64,000 nucleotides of DNA from Erwinia sp. E_sp_B01_1 (GTDB taxonomy: Bacteria > Pseudomonadota > Gammaproteobacteria > Enterobacterales > Enterobacteriaceae): the NCBI RefSeq assembly GCF_036865545.1, contig NZ_CP142208.1, positions 4,739,727 to 4,803,726 on the forward strand. The letters are read 5' to 3'. Positions within the stretch are counted from its first letter, which is position 1, and each line of letters begins with the position of its first letter. Below the pieces are notes generated by a model. That model searched no databases. It saw only the letters and a program-made list of their open reading frames with translations, and was not told the origin of the DNA. The translations under genes were made by a program, and so were the position numbers. This document shows positions 59,014-64,000 of this stretch, piece after piece.

Positions 59014-60377
59014 CTACTTACCGATACAGAAACTGGAGAATATCCGGCCCAGTAAATCGTCAGAGGTAAATTCTCCGGTGATTTCACTGAGCGCCTGCTG
59101 AGCGACACGCAGTTCTTCCGCCAGCAGCTCACCTGCACGGGCACCCAGCAGCTGGTCGCGCCCCTGAAGTAAGTGAGTAGCCGCTAACTCCAGAGCCTGC
59201 AAATGACGACGGCGCGCCAGGAATCCCCCTCCATATTGCCTGAGAATCCCATGCTCTCTTTGAGATGGTTACGCAGAACGTCTATGCCATCGCCAGTACG
59301 GGCCGAGAGGCGAATAAGTGAGTGACCATTCACTTCTGTCAGACCTTGTGCCTCACCAGTGACGTCCGCTTTGTTACGTACCACGGTGATTGGCAGAGCT
59401 GCAGGCAGGCGGGCAATAAAGTCTGGCCAGATATCCGCAGGCTCTGTGGCGCCTGTGGTCGTGCCGTCGACCATAAACAGCACGCGGTCAGCCTGTTCAA
59501 TCTCTTTCCACGCACGTTCGATACCAATGCGCTCCACTTCATCGCTGGCTTCTCGCAGGCCTGCGGTGTCAATGATATGCAGAGGCATACCATCAATGTG
59601 AATATGCTCGCGCAGAACGTCGCGTGTGGTGCCTGCAATGTCGGTCACGATAGCGGCTTCCCGGCCTGCCAGCGCGTTCAGCAGGCTCGATTTACCGGCG
59701 TTGGGACGACCGGCAATCACCACTTTCATCCCTTCACGCAGCAGGCTTCCCTGACGGGCTTCGGCACGGACGCCATCAAGGTCGGTAATCACCTGATTCA
59801 ACTGCGCTTCGATTTTGCCATCGGAGAGGAAGTCGATCTCCTCGTCCGGGAAGTCGATAGCCGCTTCCACATAGATTCGCAGGTGAGTAAGTGCTTCCAC
59901 AAGATGGTTAACGCGCAGTGAAAACGCGCCCTGCAGGGAGTTCAGAGCGGAGCGGGCAGCCTGCTCTGAACTGGCATCGATCAGATCGGCGATAGCTTCA
60001 GCCTGGGCAAGGTCGAGCTTGTCATTCAGGAAGGCGCGTTCAGAGAACTCGCCCGGACGGGCAATCCTCACGCCTGGCAGCGCGACGATACGCTTCAGCA
60101 GCAGATCGAGGATGACTGGCCCCCCGTGGCCCTGTAGCTCCAGCACATCTTCACCGGTAAACGAGTTAGGGCCGGGGAACCACAGCGCAATCCCCTGATC
60201 CAGCGCAGTGCCTTCCGCATCTTTAAAAGGCAGATAATCGGCGTAGCGGGGCTTTGGCAGTTTACCCAGCAATGCCTGGGCCACTTCAGCCGCTTTGTTG
60301 CCGGATACCCGCAGAATGCCCACACCACCGCGGCCTGGCGGTGTCGCCTGGGCGACGATAGTCTCGCTATGACTCAT
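59014..60377 (-). pseudogene. mnmE: tRNA modification GTPase MnmE (TrmE), frameshifted near its 3' end as sequenced
   Basis: A GTPase partner of MnmG in wobble-U34 modification. The N-terminal formyl-THF-binding domain starts [20 protein letters not shown]. The G domain has G1 GRPNAGKSS at residues 223-231, DIAGTTRD and DTAGL. The frame breaks after GNMEG near residue 384. The correct continuation ([20 protein letters not shown] to the C-terminal FCIGK, with its catalytic-site Cys) is one frame away. The break is at five C on the plus strand (59225-59229). Adding one base gives 455 codons including stop, exactly the E. coli length of 454 aa, so this is almost certainly an intact gene with a one-base miscall. 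Start ATG 60377. Confidence 0.93.
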
Positions 60378-60457
60378 TTTACACTCTCTTTTTTCAGGCA
60401 AAAAATAAGGCGGTCAGATGACCGCCTTACTATAACTTCAACTTTCGCAGAAGAATA

Positions 60458-62104
60458 TTACGCTTTCTTCTTGTCGCGGCTATGTAAGCCACGTTTTTCC
60501 AGGCCGCGATAGATCAACTGCTGCTGGAGAATGGTCACCAGGTTACTGACGATGTAGTACAGCACCAGACCTGAAGGGAACCACAGGAAGAACACGGTAA
60601 AGATAACCGGCATAAAGGTCATGATCTTCTGCTGCATCGGGTCGGTCACGGTGGTCGGCGACATCTTCTGGATGAAGAACATCGTCACGCCCATCAGGAT
60701 CGGCAGGATGTAGTAAGGGTCCTGCGCAGAAAGGTCATGGATCCACAGCGCAAACGGCGCATGGCGCAGTTCGATGGAGCCCATCAGCATGTAATACAGT
60801 GCCAGGAAGATAGGCATCTGGATAACCAGCGGCAGACAGCCGCCCAGCGGGTTCACTTTCTCTGCTTTATACAGCGCCATCATTTCCTGACTCATGCGCT
60901 GCTTGTCTTCACCTAAACGCTCACGCATCGCCTGAATCTTAGGCTGCAACATGCGCATTTTCGCCATGGAGGTGTACTGCGCTTTGGTCAGCGGGTACAT
61001 GATGCCACGTACGATAAAGGTGATCACGATAATGGAGAAGCCCCAGTTACCGATAAAGCTGTGCAGGAATTTCAGCAATTTGAACAGCGGCTGAGAGATA
61101 AACCACAACCAGCCATAATCCACGGTCAGATCCAGATGCGGCGCGATAGCGGCCATCTTGTCCTGAATTTCCGGGCCAACCCACAGCGTGGCAGCCAGAT
61201 TCTGCTGCGAGCCTGCTGCGATGGAAACCGGCGCAGATTTGTAGCCTACTGCAGCAATGCCGTTACCCAGATTAGAGGTATAAAGCGTGTTGCTACCGTT
61301 GGTACGTGGCACCCAGGCGGTCGCGAAATACTGCTGAAGCATTGCCACCCAACCATTGTTGGTGGTGGTGCTCAGGTTTTCGTTATCGCTGATTTTATCA
61401 AATTTGTACTTCTCGTAGTTGGTCTCACTGCTGGAGTAAGCCGCGCCACGGAAAGTGTGCAACGCAAAATTATTGCTGCCGGTATCGCGATGTTTAGGCA
61501 GATCGATGGTCTGCTTCAACTGACCAAACATGGCCACTTCCAGCGGCTGCTGGGTGGTGTTGTTGATCTGATAATCCACGTTGACGGCAAAATCACCGCG
61601 CTTGAAGACAAACGTTTTGGTGTAGATTGCGCCATTTTCCGCGGTAAACGTCATCGGGATACGCAGTTCGCTCTGGCCGTCCGCCATCTCATAGCTATCC
61701 TGAGTGGTGGTGAACAGAGGACGAGCGCCGTTGGCCGGGTTGTCCGGGCCGTTACGACCGGTCAGACCGCTCTGAGCCTGATACAGAAAACCTGGGGTGG
61801 TTTCCAGCAGCTGGAATGGCTGTGAAGAACCCAGTTTGTCCGGGTAAGTCAGCAGCTGTGCCTGTTCAATATCGCCACCACGGGTGTTGATATGTAAAGA
61901 CAGGACATCAGTCTTAACGGTGATCGTTTTGCCCTGTCCGCTGGCAGGTACGCCCTGGTTTGCGGCATCACCGGCTGCACTGGTCGTGTTCTGTGTGGTC
62001 TGTGTCTGCACAGGCTGCGGAGCGTGGTCCGTTTGCCAGGCTTGCCAGATCATAAAAGACACGAACAGAAAAGCGATGAGAAAAAGATTGCGTTGCGAAT
62101 CCAT
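60458..62104 (-). CDS. yidC: Membrane protein insertase YidC
   Basis: A 548-residue inner-membrane insertase (Oxa1 family), same length as E. coli. The N-terminal helix [20 protein letters not shown] is followed by the large periplasmic domain (about 60-340) and then five core helices ([40 protein letters not shown]). The C terminus is basic ([11 protein letters not shown]). It inserts F0c among others, whose genes are in this same window. 2 bp after yidD. Confidence 0.97.
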   Translation of the reverse strand: MDSQRNLFLIAFLFVSFMIWQAWQTDHAPQPVQTQTTQNTTSAAGDAANQGVPASGQGKTITVKTDVLSLHINTRGGDIEQAQLLTYPDKLGSSQPFQLLETTPGFLYQAQSGLTGRNGPDNPANGARPLFTTTQDSYEMADGQSELRIPMTFTAENGAIYTKTFVFKRGDFAVNVDYQINNTTQQPLEVAMFGQLKQTIDLPKHRDTGSNNFALHTFRGAAYSSSETNYEKYKFDKISDNENLSTTTNNGWVAMLQQYFATAWVPRTNGSNTLYTSNLGNGIAAVGYKSAPVSIAAGSQQNLAATLWVGPEIQDKMAAIAPHLDLTVDYGWLWFISQPLFKLLKFLHSFIGNWGFSIIVITFIVRGIMYPLTKAQYTSMAKMRMLQPKIQAMRERLGEDKQRMSQEMMALYKAEKVNPLGGCLPLVIQMPIFLALYYMLMGSIELRHAPFALWIHDLSAQDPYYILPILMGVTMFFIQKMSPTTVTDPMQQKIMTFMPVIFTVFFLWFPSGLVLYYIVSNLVTILQQQLIYRGLEKRGLHSRDKKKA

Positions 62105-62106
62105 CG

Positions 62107-62364
62107 TTAATGTTCTCTGTTATCGTCGGTTTTTGGCGGCACCGGATCATCGCCACCCGGGTTCAAGGGGTGGCATTTTAATACGCGTTTCATCGTTAAC
62201 CAACTGCCTTTTATCACCCCAAACCTGCGCAATGCCTCAATACCGTATTGAGAGCAGGTGGGGTGAAAACGACAGTGGGGTCCTAAAAGCGGACTGATCG
62301 CGCGTTGATACACGCGAATCAGCGCAATCAGGAGCCGCGAGCCAGGCGACAGTGACGACGCCAT
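62107..62364 (-). CDS. yidD: Membrane protein insertion efficiency factor YidD
   Basis: An 85-residue small membrane-associated protein with the family block [20 protein letters not shown], including three Cys residues. It overlaps the rnpA 3' end by 37 bp and precedes yidC, the invariant gammaproteobacterial order. Confidence 0.95.
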   Translation of the reverse strand: MASSLSPGSRLLIALIRVYQRAISPLLGPHCRFHPTCSQYGIEALRRFGVIKGSWLTMKRVLKCHPLNPGGDDPVPPKTDDNREH

Positions 62365-62687
62365 AGTTTCTCCAACGCTTCCGTCAGCGCACGATTATCC
62401 AGGTCACCCACGCCTTTTTTCGCCACGATCACAAAATCCATTGCCGGAAGTTCGTGTTGACGCAGGCGAAAACTCTCGCGGGTCAATCTCTTGATCCGGT
62501 TACGTTCATGCGCGCGTTTGACGTGTTTTTTTGCGACGGTAAGACCGATGCGGGGATGCCCCAGCGAGTTCAGGCGGCCGAGAATAGTAATTTGCGGCGT
62601 GCCAGCTCTTTGTGGCTGCTGGAAGACGAAAGTGAAATGAGTGGGAGTTAACAAACGTAACTCCCTGGGAAATGCGAGCTTAACCAC
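62328..62687 (-). CDS. rnpA: Ribonuclease P protein component
   Basis: The 119-residue basic protein that helps the catalytic RNA process tRNA 5' ends. The RNR motif [19 protein letters not shown] lies near residues 59-77. It starts at GTG 62687, as in E. coli, 17 bp after rpmH. Confidence 0.97.
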   Translation of the reverse strand: MVKLAFPRELRLLTPTHFTFVFQQPQRAGTPQITILGRLNSLGHPRIGLTVAKKHVKRAHERNRIKRLTRESFRLRQHELPAMDFVIVAKKGVGDLDNRALTEALEKLWRRHCRLARGS

Positions 62688-62704
62688 TCAGCGGTTAGCT
62701 TTTA

Positions 62705-62857
<153 letters not shown>

Positions 62858-62943
62858 CTAAACTTGAAAAATTTCACTTGGTGACGCGTTTTCTGGTCAA
62901 TAAACCGACCGACGCCTCAGTGTGTCTTTAATAAAGAGGCGGG

Positions 62944-62972
62944 ATTGTAATAATTGTACAGTCCGGAGTCAA
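62944..62972 (-). promoter_or_regulatory. rpmH promoter
   Basis: On the minus strand, TTGACT (62967-62972), a 17-bp spacer and TACAAT (62944-62949), about 100 bp upstream of rpmH. Good sigma-70 match. Confidence 0.75.
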
Positions 62973-63087
62973 TTTACTTCGCGTGAAAAGCCGCGTCTGG
63001 ATATCCCGTTCGACCGCAAAACCAGCCGGTTGGGGCCAGAGCGCAACACGCCGGGGCAAGAATTATACGGCGTCTATGATAAAGCGC

Positions 63088-63330
63088 AAGGATCGTCCGG
63101 GATCTTCTTGCGATCCGCTTACATTGCGTTTGCGATAATAACGTGACGGCACCTTTAAAATTGAATGAATGCGGAGGATCCTGAATGCCTTTTGAACATG
63201 AAAGCGTAAACTTATCCCCGTAGCGATGGCCTGTGGATAAATTGGATCAAAACTGTGTAGAAAGTGAAGATCTCTGCTCCGCTTTACGCTATGATCCGCC
63301 CTTCCGTTTTCGATCCTTCGGATTGATCAG
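63088..63330 (+). promoter_or_regulatory. dnaA control region: GATC cluster and DnaA box
   Basis: Nine GATC sites occur between 63091 and 63328, far above chance (about one per 256 bp). A DnaA box (TTATCCACA as complement) lies at 63232-63240 and a weaker TTATCCCCG at 63212-63220. This matches the E. coli dnaA promoter, which is autoregulated by DnaA and sequestered by SeqA when hemimethylated. I could not place the -10/-35 elements with confidence. The rest of 62846-63447 holds no gene. Confidence 0.75.
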
Positions 63331-63447
63331 TGACGGGATAACCGCGGACAGCGGTTCGTATGTGCCTCATCTGCATGCGTCAACAATGATGAATTTATCG
63401 CTTCAGCGCCTTTTTTTCTTATCGAATTTTTTCGAGTGGAGTCTGCC

Positions 63448-64000
63448 GTGTCACTTACGCTCTGGCAACAGTGTCTTGCCCGTTTGCAGGATGAACTACC
63501 TGCCACAGAATTCAGCATGTGGATACGTCCACTTCAGGCCGAATTAAACGACAACACGCTGGCCTTGTATGCACCAAACCGGTTTGTGCTCGATTGGGTT
63601 CGGGATAAATACCTAAACAATATCAATGGGCTGCTGAATGATTTCTGCGGCGCAGACGTGCCGTTGCTGCGGTTTGAAGTGGGCAGTAAGCCGGTTACCC
63701 GGCAAATCAGCCAGCCAGTGATGGCCAGTGCACATACCAGTGCGCCCGTGCAGGGTTCCCGGCCTGCACCGTCCCGCCCAAGCTGGGACAGCATGCCGGC
63801 ACCAGCGGAGCTCTCTTACCGCTCGAACGTTAATACCAAGCACAACTTTGATAATTTCGTTGAAGGTAAATCGAACCAGTTAGCCCGTGCAGCTGCCCGC
63901 CAGGTAGCCGACAATCCGGGGGTGCATACAACCCCTTATTCCTCTATGGCGGCACGGGTCTGGGTAAAACCCACTTGTTGCATGCTGTGGGTAACGGGAT
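63448..64000 (+). pseudogene. dnaA: Chromosomal replication initiator DnaA, 5' part, with a one-base frameshift as sequenced
   Basis: The GTG start gives [20 protein letters not shown], the domain I of enterobacterial DnaA, followed by [20 protein letters not shown], a variable linker (about residues 87-130) and the start of domain III ([20 protein letters not shown]). At 63918-63922 a run of five G replaces the six needed. Reading shifts after DNPG, while the expected [20 protein letters not shown] (Walker A) continues in another frame to the window edge. DnaA is essential, so the break is very likely a sequence error. It is about 38 kb from oriC, as in other Enterobacterales. Confidence 0.93.

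Overview
This window is a stretch of chromosome from a gamma-proteobacterium of the order Enterobacterales, most likely Erwinia or a close relative (Erwiniaceae). It is centred on the replication origin. The gene order closely follows the E. coli segment rrnC - hsrA - rbs - kup - ravA/viaA - asnC - mioC - oriC - mnmG - rsmG - atp - glmUS - pst/phoU - yieH - adeP - mnmE - yidC - yidD - rnpA - rpmH - dnaA. Nearly all core proteins are recognisable full-length orthologues. The Erwinia assignment is inference. It rests on an ovoA gene beside asnC near oriC (the founding ovothiol enzyme was characterised from Erwinia tasmaniensis) and on a budABC butanediol operon.

Layout. 1-2.7 kb: the start of 23S rRNA, tRNA-Glu(TTC), complete 16S rRNA and the tandem rrn promoters, all on the minus strand. 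2.7-10 kb: hsrA and the ribose operon rbsDACBKR, with two palindromic RbsR-type operators. 10-14.4 kb: the butanediol operon budA-budB-budC and its divergent LysR regulator. 14.4-17 kb: ygiW and the qseBC two-component system. 17-25 kb: kup, ravA-viaA, ovoA, asnC. 25-28.7 kb: mioC, oriC, mnmG, rsmG. 28.7-36.5 kb: the full atpIBEFHAGDC ATP synthase operon. 36.6-40 kb: glmU-glmS. 40-49.1 kb: an accessory block with a membrane PQQ dehydrogenase and a hexuronate locus (uxaC, an exuT-like gene, a GH31 glycosidase and uxuR, with palindromic operators). 49.1-53.8 kb: pstSCAB-phoU behind two Pho boxes. 53.9-58.7 kb: an MFS transporter, an 87-bp tandem repeat array, yieH, adeP with a PurR operator, and a degenerate phosphopantetheinyl-transferase-like gene. 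59-64 kb: mnmE, yidC, yidD, rnpA, rpmH and the 5' part of dnaA.

Four genes (budB, exuT-like, mnmE, dnaA) carry frameshifts. In each case the break sits at a homopolymer run of 5-6 bases, and each is explained by one or two missing bases. Because dnaA is essential, the simplest reading is homopolymer under-calling in the underlying sequence, not four real pseudogenes.

I did not find a clear new multi-gene system. The parts least explained by known biology are the 87-bp repeat array with its inverted copy (55.2-55.7 kb), the GH31 enzyme inside the hexuronate regulon, and the PPTase-like protein with altered catalytic residues. Relative to E. coli, asnA is missing beside asnC (ovoA is in its place), yieP is missing between hsrA and the rRNA operon, and tnaAB is missing beside mnmE.
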